Notes: generated from the sequence alone by a model not told the origin. A stretch of DNA of 64,000 nucleotides from Fulvimarina pelagi HTCC2506 (GCF_000153705.1 NZ_DS022272.1:1247839-1311838); one strand, 5' to 3'. Counted from the first letter of the stretch, positions 8,834 through 20,063 are shown. Numbers and translations are program-made.

Positions 8834-9889
8834 ATGGATATCGCGACCCAGGCCGAACATGACGACCTCGACGGGGTGCCGCCGCCGAAGGCGCAGACGT
8901 GCCTGATCGGCCATTACGACATGTTCGAAGAATTCCGCTCCGCGTTCGCCGGCGGTAGGCTCCATCACGCCTGGCTGCTCCAGGGACCGCGCGGCGTCGG
9001 CAAGGCGACGACCGCTTTCGCCTTTGCGCGCTTGCTACTTGGCGTGGAGCCGGTAGTGTCGAGGGAAGCTGTCACTTTCCCGGATCAGGGTGCAGTGACG
9101 CGGCAGATTGCGACCGACGCCCATCCCGGCTTGATCCACGTCACACGGGCTGCGCAAGAGCGAGGGACCGGCTTCCGCAGTCAAATCACCGTGGATGAGG
9201 TTCGGCGGCTCGCGCGTTTCTTCCATGCGACCGGGGTGCAGGACGGTTATCGAATTGCGATCATTGATCCGGCTGACGATATGAATCGCAACGCGGCGAA
9301 TGCGCTTCTCAAGATGCTTGAAGAGCCGCCGCGCCGGGCGGTCTTTTTCCTCATCAACCATGCGCCCGGCCGCCTCCTGCCGACTATCCGCTCGCGCTGC
9401 CGATTCTTGCGCTTCGCCGAACTCGGCGACGAGGCACTGCTTTCCGCGATCCGAACCGTGAAGCCTGATGCGGCGTCCGAGAATGCTGACGTCCTTGTGC
9501 ATGCGGCCGAAGGGTCGGTGCGTCGAGCGCTACAGATTGCCGAATACGGCGGTGTCGAGATACTCAAGGTGCTGGAACCGCTGCTCGCCGCCCATCGCCC
9601 GGACTGGAACGCTATGGGCTCTATGGCAGATCAGCTGTCGATGCGGGGGCGCGAAGCTTCCTACGATCTTGCGGTGGAAGTGATCACCTCGACTATTGCC
9701 AAGGCGAGCGAGGCTGCGCTGAGGACAGGGGCGCCCGCCCGTGCCGCCGAACTCTCCGCCCTCTGGCAGAGCGAGAAGAACCGGATCCGCGAAGCTGCTG
9801 CCTACAATCTCGACCGCAAACAGGTGCTGCTGACGCTCTACGATCGCTTCCATGAGGCGAATTCAAACGAGCATGCCGACCGTGCCTGA
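8834..9889 (+). CDS. holB: DNA polymerase III subunit delta'
   Basis: The 351-residue AAA+ protein is the delta' subunit of the clamp loader. The Walker A-like [10 protein letters not shown] is near residue 51, and the segment [22 protein letters not shown] near 150 carries the conserved ALLK-LEEPP motif. The arginine-finger sensor region IRSRC(R) is near 183. It works with HolA and DnaX to load the beta clamp. The start ATG is two bases after the tmk stop, which supports translational coupling. Confidence 0.93.
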   Translation: MDIATQAEHDDLDGVPPPKAQTCLIGHYDMFEEFRSAFAGGRLHHAWLLQGPRGVGKATTAFAFARLLLGVEPVVSREAVTFPDQGAVTRQIATDAHPGLIHVTRAAQERGTGFRSQITVDEVRRLARFFHATGVQDGYRIAIIDPADDMNRNAANALLKMLEEPPRRAVFFLINHAPGRLLPTIRSRCRFLRFAELGDEALLSAIRTVKPDAASENADVLVHAAEGSVRRALQIAEYGGVEILKVLEPLLAAHRPDWNAMGSMADQLSMRGREASYDLAVEVITSTIAKASEAALRTGAPARAAELSALWQSEKNRIREAAAYNLDRKQVLLTLYDRFHEANSNEHADRA

Positions 9890-9990
9890 CGAAGGGGGAA
9901 CAGCGAGCGGCGCGCTTCATTGAGGCCGGCGCGCTTTTGGTCTATCCCGCGCTCAATCGATGCCAATCCTCAAGAGACTCAATCCCACCT

Positions 9991-11547
9991 ATGGCCGAAC
10001 GGTATTATCTGACCACCGCGATCTCGTATCCGAACGGCAAGCCGCATATCGGGCACGCCTACGAACTGATCGCGACGGATGCACTAGCACGTTTCAAGCG
10101 GCTCGACGGCTATGACGTCTTTTTTCTGACGGGCACCGACGAGCACGGCATCAAGATGCTGCAGAACGCTCGAGCGCAGGGATTGACGCCGCGCGAGCTC
10201 GCCGATGCGAACTCGGCAGAATTCCAGCGTATGTCGGCTGCTCTCGGCGGCTCGAATGACGACTTCATCCGCACCAGCGAGGCGCGCCACAAGATCGCTT
10301 GCCAGGCGATCTGGAAGCGGATGGAAGAGGCGGGCGACATTTACAAAGACGCCTATTCCGGCTGGTACTCGGTGCGAGACGAGGCCTATTACGGCGAGGA
10401 CGAGACCCATATCTCAGAGGATGGCACCCGGATCGGTCCGCAAGGCACGCCGGTCGATTGGATCGAGGAAGAGAGCTATTTTTTCCGCCTCTCGAACTTC
10501 CAGGATCCGCTCCTGAAGCTCTACGCGGAAAACCCGGATTTTATCGGTCCGAACGAGCGGCGCAACGAGGTCATCTCCTTCGTCAAATCCGGTCTTCGCG
10601 ATCTCTCGATCTCGCGCACCACGTTCGACTGGGGCATTCCGGTGCCGGGCGACGAAAAGCACGTGATGTATGTCTGGGTCGACGCGCTCACGAACTATCT
10701 GACGGCGACGGGCTATCCAGAGGACGGGAACGGGGGGCGTACCGAATTCTGGCCGGCGGACCTTCATGTAATCGGGAAGGACATCACGCGTTTTCATACC
10801 GTCTACTGGCCTGCATTCCTGATGTCCGCTGGCCTGCCGCTCTGCAAACGCGTCTACGCTCACGGTTTTCTCTTCAATCGCGGAGAGAAGATGTCCAAAT
10901 CGGTCGGCAATGTGATCGACCCCTTCGCGCTCGTCGACACCTATGGGCTGGACCGTCTTCGCTATTTCCTGTTGCGTGAAGTGCCGTTCGGCCAAGACGG
11001 CAACTACTCGCACGACGGCATCGTCAACCGGACCAATTCCGAGCTCGCAAACGATCTCGGCAATCTCGCCCAACGATCGCTGTCGATGGTCGCCAAGCAC
11101 TGCGAGGGTAGGGTGCCAGATCCGGGTGCCTTCACGGAGGCCGATGAATTGATCCTGAAGGCGGCGGGCGATCTCTTGGCGCAATGCCGCGAGGCGGTTG
11201 AAAAACAACAGCTTCATCAGGTTCTGGCAGCGATTATCGGAGTCGTGAGCCAAGCCAACCGGTATTTCGCCGGCGAAGAACCTTGGGCTCTGCGCAAGAC
11301 GGATTTCGATCGGATGCAGACGGTGCTTTATGTCACCGCGGAAGTTCTGCGGACGGTCGCCATCCTGCTGCAGCCGTTCACGCCGGAGAGCGCTGGAAAA
11401 CTCCTCGACATTCTCGGCGTCCAAGAGGACGATCGTGGTTTTGACGAGTTGACGAAGGGTACGCGTTTGGCGCCAGGCGCGTCTCTACCCGCCCCGAAGC
11501 CGATCTTCCCACGATTTGTCGAAGAAGAAGCGACGGCCGCGAGCTGA
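9991..11547 (+). CDS. metG: Methionyl-tRNA synthetase
   Basis: The class I synthetase charges tRNA-Met with methionine. The ATG at 9991 is chosen over an upstream TTG at 9937 because the conserved N-terminus [21 protein letters not shown] follows directly. The HIGH motif is at residues 19-22 and KMSKS at 300-304. The product is 518 residues with an anticodon-binding helical domain and no C-terminal tRNA-binding (OB) extension. The insertion domain lacks the paired CxxC zinc motifs, as in the zinc-free alphaproteobacterial type. The stop codon overlaps the tatD start (TGATG). Confidence 0.95.
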   Translation: MAERYYLTTAISYPNGKPHIGHAYELIATDALARFKRLDGYDVFFLTGTDEHGIKMLQNARAQGLTPRELADANSAEFQRMSAALGGSNDDFIRTSEARHKIACQAIWKRMEEAGDIYKDAYSGWYSVRDEAYYGEDETHISEDGTRIGPQGTPVDWIEEESYFFRLSNFQDPLLKLYAENPDFIGPNERRNEVISFVKSGLRDLSISRTTFDWGIPVPGDEKHVMYVWVDALTNYLTATGYPEDGNGGRTEFWPADLHVIGKDITRFHTVYWPAFLMSAGLPLCKRVYAHGFLFNRGEKMSKSVGNVIDPFALVDTYGLDRLRYFLLREVPFGQDGNYSHDGIVNRTNSELANDLGNLAQRSLSMVAKHCEGRVPDPGAFTEADELILKAAGDLLAQCREAVEKQQLHQVLAAIIGVVSQANRYFAGEEPWALRKTDFDRMQTVLYVTAEVLRTVAILLQPFTPESAGKLLDILGVQEDDRGFDELTKGTRLAPGASLPAPKPIFPRFVEEEATAAS

Positions 11548-12344
11548 TGTTCATTGTCGACAGTCATTGCCATCTGGATTTTCCCGATTTCGAGGAAGAC
11601 CGCGACGCGTTGATCGAGCGGGCGAGCACCAATGACGTACGCCTCTTCGTGACGATCTCGACCAAGGTCGCGAAGATCGAGCGGCTACTCGATCTGACGC
11701 GTCGCTATGACAGCGTCTACGCCTCCGTTGGCACCCACCCGAACTCGGCTGACGAGGAGCCGGACGTGCCGACTGAGATTCTGGTAGACATTGCTAACAG
11801 CCATGCCAAGATCGTCGCGATCGGCGAGGCGGGGCTCGACTACCACTACGATCGGGCTCCCCGCGACGTGCAGAAGGCCGTCTTCCGCCGGCACATCGCG
11901 GCAGCGCGTGAGACCCAGCTTCCGCTGGTCATCCATGCGCGCGATGCCGACGATGACGTTGCAGAAATTCTGCGCGATGAAAGCGGGAAGGGGGCTTTCT
12001 CGTTCATCCTGCACTGTTTTTCTTCCGGCCGCGCGCTCGCCGAGACCGGGCTCGAACTGGGCGGTCACGTGTCTTTCTCGGGCATCCTGACCTTCAAAAA
12101 TTCGTATGAACTCCGATCGATCGCGGCCGATGTGCCAATGGAGCGGCTGCTCGTCGAAACCGACGCGCCCTATCTCGCGCCGACGCCTTATCGCGGCAAG
12201 CGGAACGAGCCAGGCTATACGCGCCACACGGCGGAGGTGCTTGCGGACGTCAAGGGCGTTCGGCTGGACGAGATCGCTCAGGCGACCTCCGACAACTTCT
12301 TCAGGCTGTTCACCAAGGTGCCGGACCCCCGGCCCTCAACCTAG
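11547..12344 (+). CDS. tatD: TatD family metal-dependent hydrolase (DNase)
   Basis: The 265-residue TIM-barrel protein begins with the metal-binding SHCHLDF motif (His 7 and His 9). The conserved GEAGLDYH segment follows near residue 92, then LVIHAR-DA near 128, and the ETDAPYLAP motif near 207. TatD proteins are Mg-dependent 3'-5' exonucleases or deoxyribonucleases. The ATG shares its A with the metG TGA, so translation is coupled. Confidence 0.92.
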   Translation: MFIVDSHCHLDFPDFEEDRDALIERASTNDVRLFVTISTKVAKIERLLDLTRRYDSVYASVGTHPNSADEEPDVPTEILVDIANSHAKIVAIGEAGLDYHYDRAPRDVQKAVFRRHIAAARETQLPLVIHARDADDDVAEILRDESGKGAFSFILHCFSSGRALAETGLELGGHVSFSGILTFKNSYELRSIAADVPMERLLVETDAPYLAPTPYRGKRNEPGYTRHTAEVLADVKGVRLDEIAQATSDNFFRLFTKVPDPRPST

Positions 12345-12349
12345 ACCAA

Positions 12350-13177
12350 ATGGCTGACGCAGACCCAGGCACGTGGCTGCGGCTGACGATCCTCGGCTGT
12401 TCGTCATCGCCCGGCGTGCCGCGCATATCCGGCGATTGGGGCAATTGCGATCCGGCGAACCCGAAGAACCGGCGCACGCGGACAGCGGCGCTGATCGAAC
12501 GCGTTTCTCCCACTGGCATCACCCGGGTCGCGATAGACTGCGGACCGGATTTCCGCCAGCAGATGCTGTCGGCAACCGTCGACCGGCTCGACGCGATCAT
12601 CCTCACGCATGCTCATGCCGACCACATCCACGGCATCGACGATATACGAGGGTTCACGCAGCTCCAGGGCAAACGCATCCCGGTCTTCGGCGATGTCGAT
12701 ACGCTCGCCCGCGTAAAGGAAGCCTTTGGCTACATCTTCAAGACGCCGCGCGGAAGTTTCTATCCGCCGGTCGGCGAAGCGCAGGTCATAGATGCGGGCA
12801 GGGCATTCGCAATCGACGGCCCTGGCGGCGCGCTGCGGATCCTGCCGCTGACGCAGAACCATGGTTCGATCACATCGCTGGCCTTTCGTTTCGGATCGCT
12901 CGCTTATTGCACTGATGTCAGCGATATCCCGCCGGAGACCGAGGCGCGGCTTCAGGACCTCGACCATCTGGTCCTAGGCGCGCTGCAGTACCGGACCCAT
13001 CCGAGCCATTTCTCGCTGGATCAGGCGCTCGGCTGGATCGAACGTCTCGCACCGAAAGCCTCGACGCTCACGCATATGCACACGCCGCTTGATTATGAGA
13101 CTGTGCAGCGGGAGACGCCGGATCATGTGGAACCCGGCTACGACGGACTGGTGATCGAGGTCCCGCTGCAGGAGTGA
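12350..13177 (+). CDS. MBL-fold metallo-hydrolase, PhnP-like
   Basis: The 275-residue protein carries the metallo-beta-lactamase signature H87-A-H89-A-D91-H92 (THAHADH). Further ligand motifs are QNHG near 166 and the late H-x-H (LTHMHTPLDY) near 250. The N-terminal LGCSSSPGVPR…GNCDPANPKNRRTR block is typical of the PhnP-like phosphodiesterase branch that always follows tatD in Rhizobiales. The substrate is unknown; cyclic phosphate hydrolysis is inferred from PhnP. It starts five bases after tatD. Confidence 0.85.
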   Translation: MADADPGTWLRLTILGCSSSPGVPRISGDWGNCDPANPKNRRTRTAALIERVSPTGITRVAIDCGPDFRQQMLSATVDRLDAIILTHAHADHIHGIDDIRGFTQLQGKRIPVFGDVDTLARVKEAFGYIFKTPRGSFYPPVGEAQVIDAGRAFAIDGPGGALRILPLTQNHGSITSLAFRFGSLAYCTDVSDIPPETEARLQDLDHLVLGALQYRTHPSHFSLDQALGWIERLAPKASTLTHMHTPLDYETVQRETPDHVEPGYDGLVIEVPLQE

Positions 13178-13658
13178 ACCTCAGTCCGTTGAGCGGGACG
13201 GTCCTGAAGCAAGAGCGTTTAAGGGCCCGAAGCCGTAATCGCCGGAAAGCGATCGGAGAGGACGCAAGCGCCGAAACGAGACTGAATGCCCAGGTGCAAA
13301 AGTTGCATAATATAGATTATGGAACTGCCGCGAGCAGGGGAACGCGCGTGCGGCGGTTTCGTTAACCACGATCTTCCCCGCGCCTGCGCTATAGCTTTAT
13401 CAGCCGGCATACCCATCGGAACCTGCTATTTGGTTACCGCCTCGGATTAACGTCGCGAACCGGGTCAGAGCCTGCGAACGATCTGTCCGGCGGAGACGCC
13501 GCTTCGACGTATGCCGGGCCACCCAGATCCGACCGGTCAGGCTTCCCGCATCCGTCGCCGCGCCACGTGCTTTTCAGTGGAAAGCTCACCGACGCGGGTT
13601 GATGCCGCCGCACATCCGCGTCTTCGTCTCGATACCTAAGCCGATGGAGCCGCAGCCC
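13178..13658. other. Intergenic region with dif-like palindrome
   Basis: No convincing gene is present in 480 bases. The only notable element is the palindrome at 13301-13326, listed separately. A short GTG-initiated frame overlapping the hydrolase stop has no protein-like composition and was rejected. Confidence 0.5.
13301..13326. other. dif-like (XerC/XerD-type) palindrome
   Basis: Two 11-base arms, AGTTGCATAAT and ATTATGGAACT, are inverted repeats with one mismatch and a four-base spacer. Seen another way, CATAA and TTATG flank a six-base centre (TATAGA). This is the layout of bacterial dif sites; E. coli dif has CATAA-TGTATA-TTATG at its core. The 17-base core differs from E. coli dif at two positions. 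It could be a chromosome dimer resolution site or an integration target; an operator is the main alternative. Confidence 0.45.
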
Positions 13659-14633
13659 ATGGAACCCGCCCGCGACATCTCCCGCCTGATCGAGATCATG
13701 GCTGCGTTGCGCAATCCGGACGGTGGCTGCCCCTGGGATCTTGAGCAGGATTTCGGGACCATCGCACCTTACACGATCGAGGAAGCCTACGAGGTGTGCG
13801 ACGCGATCGAGCGCGGCGACCGGATCGACCTGAAGGAAGAGCTCGGCGATCTCTTGCTCCAGGTCGTCTACCACGCGCAGATGGCAAAGGAAGCTGGTTG
13901 GTTCACCTTCGAGGACGTTGTGGAAAGCATCACCAAGAAGATGATCCGCCGCCATCCGCACGTCTTCGGCGATGCCGAAGCGCGATCGCCCGGCAGCGCG
14001 AAGGGCCAGTGGGAGCGCATAAAGGCCGAGGAAAAGGAAGAAAAAGCCGCAGAAAGGGCAATAATCCTAGGACAGAATACCAATTCGGGCGGCGAGGGGT
14101 TTCTGGATAAAGTTCCTAGCGCCTTCCCTGCCCTGACGCTTGCCCTCAAGATTCAGAAAGAAGCTGCCAAGGTGGGCTTCGACTGGTCAGAGCCTGAGCC
14201 GATCTTCGCCAAGATCGAGGAGGAGATTGCGGAGTTTCGTGAAGAACTTGGAATGTCGAATGGCTATCAGGAGGCAAGCTCCAATAGAGATATCGAGCCA
14301 CCGCGCGCGGACCGCGATGCCGCGCCGTCGAATGGTGCGCCTGCGGACGCCGATCTGCTACTGTACCACGAACGGGCCGGTGATCGGGTAGACGCCGCTC
14401 GCGGCCGCCGCGAAGAGGAACTCGGCGACCTCATCTTTTCGGTCGTCAATCTCGCACGCTACTACGACGTCGATCCCGAAAAGGCGTTGCGCGGGTGCGT
14501 CACCAAGTTCCGCAACCGCTTCGACCACATCGAAACCGCCCTCGCCTCGGAAGGCAAATCGCTTCAGGACGCGAGCCTCGACGAGATGGAGGCGCATTGG
14601 GTGGCGGCGAAGACGCCGAGACTGCCGCGTTGA
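13659..14633 (+). CDS. mazG: Nucleoside triphosphate pyrophosphohydrolase MazG
   Basis: Two MazG domains are visible. The first, with CPWDLEQDF and EELGDLLLQVVYHAQ, covers about residues 10-130; the second, with KIQKEAAKVGFDW and EEELGDLIFSVVNLARYY, covers 155-310. The EExxE/ExxD metal-binding helices are intact. MazG hydrolyses (d)NTPs to monophosphates and pyrophosphate. The ATG at 13659 is preferred because GGAG lies nine bases upstream; in-frame ATGs at 13602 and 13644 lack a good site. The 324 residues exceed the usual 260-280 because of a roughly 50-residue polar linker inside the second domain (about 195-250). Confidence 0.9.
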   Translation: MEPARDISRLIEIMAALRNPDGGCPWDLEQDFGTIAPYTIEEAYEVCDAIERGDRIDLKEELGDLLLQVVYHAQMAKEAGWFTFEDVVESITKKMIRRHPHVFGDAEARSPGSAKGQWERIKAEEKEEKAAERAIILGQNTNSGGEGFLDKVPSAFPALTLALKIQKEAAKVGFDWSEPEPIFAKIEEEIAEFREELGMSNGYQEASSNRDIEPPRADRDAAPSNGAPADADLLLYHERAGDRVDAARGRREEELGDLIFSVVNLARYYDVDPEKALRGCVTKFRNRFDHIETALASEGKSLQDASLDEMEAHWVAAKTPRLPR

Positions 14634-14957
14634 GCAGAGCCCACGGGCGCAGGCTTCGGCTATCTGTTGGAAGCGAGAATCTTCCTATGCATCGAGCGCC
14701 ATCAAGGAGCCGGCACCTTTGATGAAGCCGCTCAGGATCGCAGTATTGGGTTCAGCCGAAAACTGCTGGTGCATATGTTCAGCGGGACGCCTCCCGATCC
14801 CTTGAGACGAATTGGATTGAGCTAGCGGACCGGGTAGGAATTTAGTCTATTGAGGACCCGTCATGGATCGCGGGTCAAGCAAAAAGAGCCATCTCGAGCC
14901 CTTCTCGATCAGCCCTCTTGCAGGGCGCGGAAATTTCGCATAGGCGGTCGCCGCGAG
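14634..14957. other. Intergenic region upstream of the TetR gene
   Basis: I see no gene or RNA in these 320 bases. They probably hold the promoter of the TetR-family gene, whose likely operator lies at the 3' end. Confidence 0.4.
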
Positions 14958-14982
14958 GCCGAACCGTACGGTACGGTTCGGC
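14958..14982 (+). promoter_or_regulatory. Perfect 12-base inverted repeat, probable TetR operator
   Basis: GCCGAACCGTAC and GTACGGTTCGGC are perfect inverted repeats separated by one G. The site ends four bases before the likely ATG of the TetR-family gene. A long, exact palindrome next to a TetR gene is the usual form of an autoregulatory operator. Because it sits where the Shine-Dalgarno should be, the bound repressor would block initiation or early elongation. Confidence 0.7.
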
Positions 14983-14986
14983 TCAG

Positions 14987-16713
<1,727 letters not shown>

Positions 16714-16727
16714 GATCCGACCACATG

Positions 16728-16757
16728 AGGCCGCGGGGGCAACCCGCGGCCTTTGTT
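16728..16757 (+). terminator. Intrinsic terminator of ilvC
   Basis: AGGCCGCGGG pairs perfectly with CCCGCGGCCT (ten base pairs, five-base loop), followed by TTTGTT. It lies 15 bases after the ilvC stop. Confidence 0.85.
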
Positions 16758-16907
16758 CGATGGGAAATCGATCGATCTGCGAAACCGATCCTTCACGATG
16801 GCGCTCGAAACAGATGAGTTGAACTGCTCTGGCGAAGCCGTTTACGGCGTCGTAACCAGTCTCGCCGAAAATCCCAGAGACTTGAGAAGCCCTGGGACGA
16901 TTAGACG

Positions 16908-17360
16908 ATGGCACTTCCCGAAAAAGAAGCCGACGGATCGGAGCGACGGTTCGCGCCGCGCATGCGCGTTCTCAAACGAGCAAAAATCATCTTCAACAAC
17001 GGCTTCTCGACCTTCGACTGCGTCGTGCGGAACGTCTCGGCGACAGGCGCCCTTCTGACGCTTGCCGAATCGGTGCACATGCCGAAGGAATTCACCATCA
17101 AGATTAGCGAGGAAGCGCCCCGCCCTGCCCGGCTGATCTATCGCCGAACTATGTTCGCCGGCATCCGCTATGCCGACATCCCCGAAGAGGATTCCGAACG
17201 AGCTGGAAGCGAACGCCCCGCGAGATCGGCTGCCTCATCAGTGTCCCCGATCGAACCGGTCGAACAGGCCAAGCCTCTGCCAATCTCGACCAGCATTGCG
17301 AAAATTCGCCCGCAGATGTTCCCACTGGCAGTCCTACGCAACCTTCCTTGGCAGGATTGA
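16908..17360 (+). CDS. PilZ domain protein
   Basis: The 150-residue protein has an N-terminal PilZ domain (about 10-90). The c-di-GMP-binding pattern is visible as RRFAPRMR (Arg 13/14 and Arg 18) and N42-V-S44-x-x-G47. The last 60 residues are Pro/Ser/Ala-rich and probably disordered. It is a likely stand-alone c-di-GMP effector; its output partner is not indicated by the neighbours (ilvC upstream, tRNA-Lys downstream). Confidence 0.8.
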   Translation: MALPEKEADGSERRFAPRMRVLKRAKIIFNNGFSTFDCVVRNVSATGALLTLAESVHMPKEFTIKISEEAPRPARLIYRRTMFAGIRYADIPEEDSERAGSERPARSAASSVSPIEPVEQAKPLPISTSIAKIRPQMFPLAVLRNLPWQD

Positions 17361-17459
17361 GGTCTTGCATTTATCGACCGACGTCCGCTGAAACCGGGTG
17401 GACACAATCAGACTGTCCCCTTATATGCGGTGCACGAAGCGGCCATAGCGCTTCGGCGT

Positions 17460-17535
<76 letters not shown>

Positions 17536-18135
17536 TATCTCCATCGCGCATCGATTTCCTGCACCGACTTACGCGGTGTCGCTCGCGACGTTCTGCGGAT
17601 TGCTCCCTACGCACACATCTGCATTTCGACGCATGGATTTGCGACCGAGTGTCCGTTGAGAGCCTTTTCAGGACAGATCCCCCTGCCCTGCGCAACCGTG
17701 AACGATTCCACATAACCGACGAACTCGACGATCTCATCGACTTCTCTGCAGGACAATTCGGGCGCCGATCAACAAAGGTAAGCTGATTTATTCTCCGCTC
17801 GGCCAGTAGTCCTGACTGGCCGGACCTCGTTGCGTTTCCAAGTTTCTCAAGGTCGAGTTTATTCTTCTCATAAGCTCTTCTTTCAAGAGGCGACGGACAT
17901 ATCAGTTGTTGCGAAAATCAAAGACCGATGAAGGACAATAGAACCGTTCTAAAAAGCATGTTTCTATTTGACATCGTGCTTGGTTACGCATAGCCGACAA
18001 TAGCCATGAATGGACCGACGGTCGTCTAGGGCGTTCCGCCGAAAGTCTTGTCCGTTCGCGATTCTTCCACAATCCCGCTTTCGCTTCACGGCAACGAGGC
18101 AATACGCGGATCATGAAAGCCTTCCTCGCAGCCTA
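17536..18135. other. Intergenic region between tRNA-Lys and the Fe(III) permease gene
   Basis: No gene is convincing in these 600 bases. The region holds an 8-base-pair hairpin (CGGCCAGT…ACTGGCCG, 17800-17822) without a T tract. It also holds an Irr-type box (17937-17953) and a TTGACA -35-like hexamer (17968-17973). A seven-codon frame (MKAFLAA, 18113-18136) ends as TAATG on the permease start codon. Confidence 0.5.
17937..17953 (+). promoter_or_regulatory. Irr/ICE-type iron box upstream of the iron permease gene
   Basis: AATAGAACCGTTCTAAA matches the rhizobial iron control element TTTAGAA-N3-TTCTAAA at 12 of 14 defined positions, with the full inverted core TAGAA/TTCTA. It lies just upstream of a TTGACA-like -35 element, a position compatible with activation by Irr under iron limitation. 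Confidence 0.7.
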
Positions 18136-19764
18136 ATGCCGCGCCCATCGTCCGAACATCGCCTGCTTGGCCTGACATGCGTGACATCCGGGATCGCGTT
18201 GATCGTGATGTTGCCCCTTGTTGCCGTCGTCTTCGCCGCGTTGGACGGCAATTTCGATATCCTCGGCCATCTATGGGAAACAGTCCTGCCGCGATATATC
18301 GCGACGACCCTTTTCCTGACGGTGAGCGTTGCTCTCGGTACCTTCCTGATGGGAGCGGGATCGGCTTGGCTGGTCACGTCTTATGAATTTCCTGGACGAC
18401 GGCTTCTGGAAGTTGCGCTCGTCCTGCCGCTGGCCTTTCCGGCCTACGTTCTCGCCTACGCCTATACCGATCTTCTCGACCATCCTGGCCTTATCCAGAC
18501 TGTTCTACGGGACGTAACAGGCTGGGGGGCAAGGGACTACTGGTTTCCAGAGATCAGATCGCCGGGAGGCGCGGCGACGATGCTGACGTTTGTTCTCTAC
18601 CCTTACGTCTATCTTCTTGCTCGGGCAGCCTTCATCTCGCAGGGAGCGCGAGCCTACAGCACCGCACGGACGCTCGGACACGGACCCTGGAGCGCCTTTC
18701 TGAGAATTTCTTTGCCGATGGCCCGCCCGGCGATAGCGGCCGGTGTGCTTCTCGCTTGTATGGAAACAATCGCTGACTACGGGACGGTCGCCTATTTCGG
18801 CGTCCAGAGCCTTGCATATGGGATATATCAGAGCTGGTTCAGCATGGCCGACCGCGCCGCGGCTGCGCAACTCGCATTCAGCCTTCTTGTCTTCGCTCTT
18901 TTCCTGGCTGTGCTCGAAAGGCGGACACGCGGCGGTGCGCGTTTCGAATCCGGATCGACACCGCTTCCTCGATCACAACTGCAAGGAGGTTCCGCCTGGA
19001 TCGCGACATTCGTCTGCATGATCCCGGTTCTCCTTGGCGCCGTTCTTCCTGCGTTTGCTCTTCTCGTCATGGCGACGGGGTCCAGCCAGTCGATCTTAAG
19101 CGAGCGCTATCTCGGGTTCGTCAGGAATTCATTCACTCTGGCCGGTATCGCTGCGCTCGTCACGGTGAGCGCGGCGATCGCGATCGGAGCTTACGACCGA
19201 TTGCGCGACGGTCTGCTCGGCAGCGCGCTCCTACAGATCGGCCGGATTGGCTACGCTGTCCCCGGCGGCGTCATCGCCGTCGGGCTTCTTGTGCCTTTTG
19301 CTGCGTTCGACAACGCGCTCGACGTCTTCATGGAGGCTCGCTTTGGTATCTCCACGGGGCTTCTGATTACCGGATCGATCTGGCTGATGGTCGCTGCCTA
19401 CATGATCCGCTTCCTGGCGGCCGCGCTTGGTGCTTACGAAGGCGGTGAGGCCGGCATGAGTCCCAATGTCGGATCGGTGGCGAGAACACTTGGCAAAGGT
19501 CCGTACACCGTACTTGCTCGTGTGCATCTGCCGATCATGGCGCCGAGTCTGCTGACCGCCGTCTTAATCGTCTTCATCGATACCCTGAAGGAGCTGCCGG
19601 CGACGTTGATCTTGAGACCCTTCAACTTCGACACGCTCGCCGTTCAGGCGCATCGCTTGGCGGCGGATGAACGGCTCGACGGCGCAGCAGCGCCGAGCCT
19701 CGTCATCGCCGTTATGGGGCTCCTGCCGGTGATCTTACTGATCCGAAAAATCAGGGCGCGGTAG
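18136..19764 (+). CDS. Fe(III) ABC transporter permease, FbpB/AfuB type
   Basis: The ATG at 18136 (542 residues) is preferred over an upstream frame extension that lacks membrane character. The protein has about twelve membrane segments and is a fused double permease. It has two EAA-type cytoplasmic loops: LGHGPWSAFLRISLPMARPAI near 195 and LGKGPYTVLARVHLPIMAPSL near 465. This duplicated layout is typical of ferric-iron permeases such as FbpB and SfuB. It would move Fe(III) delivered by the periplasmic binding protein encoded convergently at 20064-21095. No ATPase gene is present in the window, so the partner must be elsewhere. An Irr box lies upstream. Confidence 0.88.
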   Translation: MPRPSSEHRLLGLTCVTSGIALIVMLPLVAVVFAALDGNFDILGHLWETVLPRYIATTLFLTVSVALGTFLMGAGSAWLVTSYEFPGRRLLEVALVLPLAFPAYVLAYAYTDLLDHPGLIQTVLRDVTGWGARDYWFPEIRSPGGAATMLTFVLYPYVYLLARAAFISQGARAYSTARTLGHGPWSAFLRISLPMARPAIAAGVLLACMETIADYGTVAYFGVQSLAYGIYQSWFSMADRAAAAQLAFSLLVFALFLAVLERRTRGGARFESGSTPLPRSQLQGGSAWIATFVCMIPVLLGAVLPAFALLVMATGSSQSILSERYLGFVRNSFTLAGIAALVTVSAAIAIGAYDRLRDGLLGSALLQIGRIGYAVPGGVIAVGLLVPFAAFDNALDVFMEARFGISTGLLITGSIWLMVAAYMIRFLAAALGAYEGGEAGMSPNVGSVARTLGKGPYTVLARVHLPIMAPSLLTAVLIVFIDTLKELPATLILRPFNFDTLAVQAHRLAADERLDGAAAPSLVIAVMGLLPVILLIRKIRAR

Positions 19765-19952
19765 TCCGGCCAAAGCGTTCAGACCGTATGCACCATCGCC
19801 GTGCGGCATAGTCTGAAGGCGCGAGGAACCAAATTCCTGCAAGACCGGCCGCGCACCTGCAGGTGGTAGCGGAAATGCCACTAGGTTCTTGAAGACGCTC
19901 GACTTGCAAACCCGCGAGCGTGGGATTTCAGTTGGAAACGCGTTCCTCGAAC

Positions 19953-19984
19953 AGGCTTGCGCAGATTGGACTTACCGCAAGCCT
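19953..19984. repeat. Inverted repeat in the convergent intergenic region
   Basis: AGGCTTGCG and CGCAAGCCT are perfect nine-base arms around a 14-base loop. The repeat lies between the two convergent iron-transport genes and has no T tract; it may be a weak terminator for the permease gene. Confidence 0.35.
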
Positions 19985-20026
19985 GAAGCGATACCACGCC
20001 GCTGCGATTTGCTGCTGTCGCGCGAA

Positions 20027-20057
20027 GGCGCCCGAGCCATTTTAAGGCCCGGACGCC
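20027..20057 (-). terminator. Probable terminator of the Fe(III)-binding protein gene
   Basis: Read on the minus strand, GGCGTCCGGGCC pairs with GGCTCGGGCGCC over twelve pairs (two G-U) around TTAAAAT, seven bases after the stop codon. The following T run is very short, so efficiency is uncertain. Confidence 0.55.
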
Positions 20058-20063
20058 GTTAGC

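Noticed and set aside
13174-13365. GTG-started 63-codon frame overlapping the MBL hydrolase stop
   Set aside because: Composition is not protein-like and the dif-like palindrome lies within it; overlap with the stop codon is probably chance.
17800-17822. Perfect 8-pair hairpin CGGCCAGT…ACTGGCCG
   Set aside because: No T tract on either strand and no gene ending just before it; kept only as a note in the intergenic entry.
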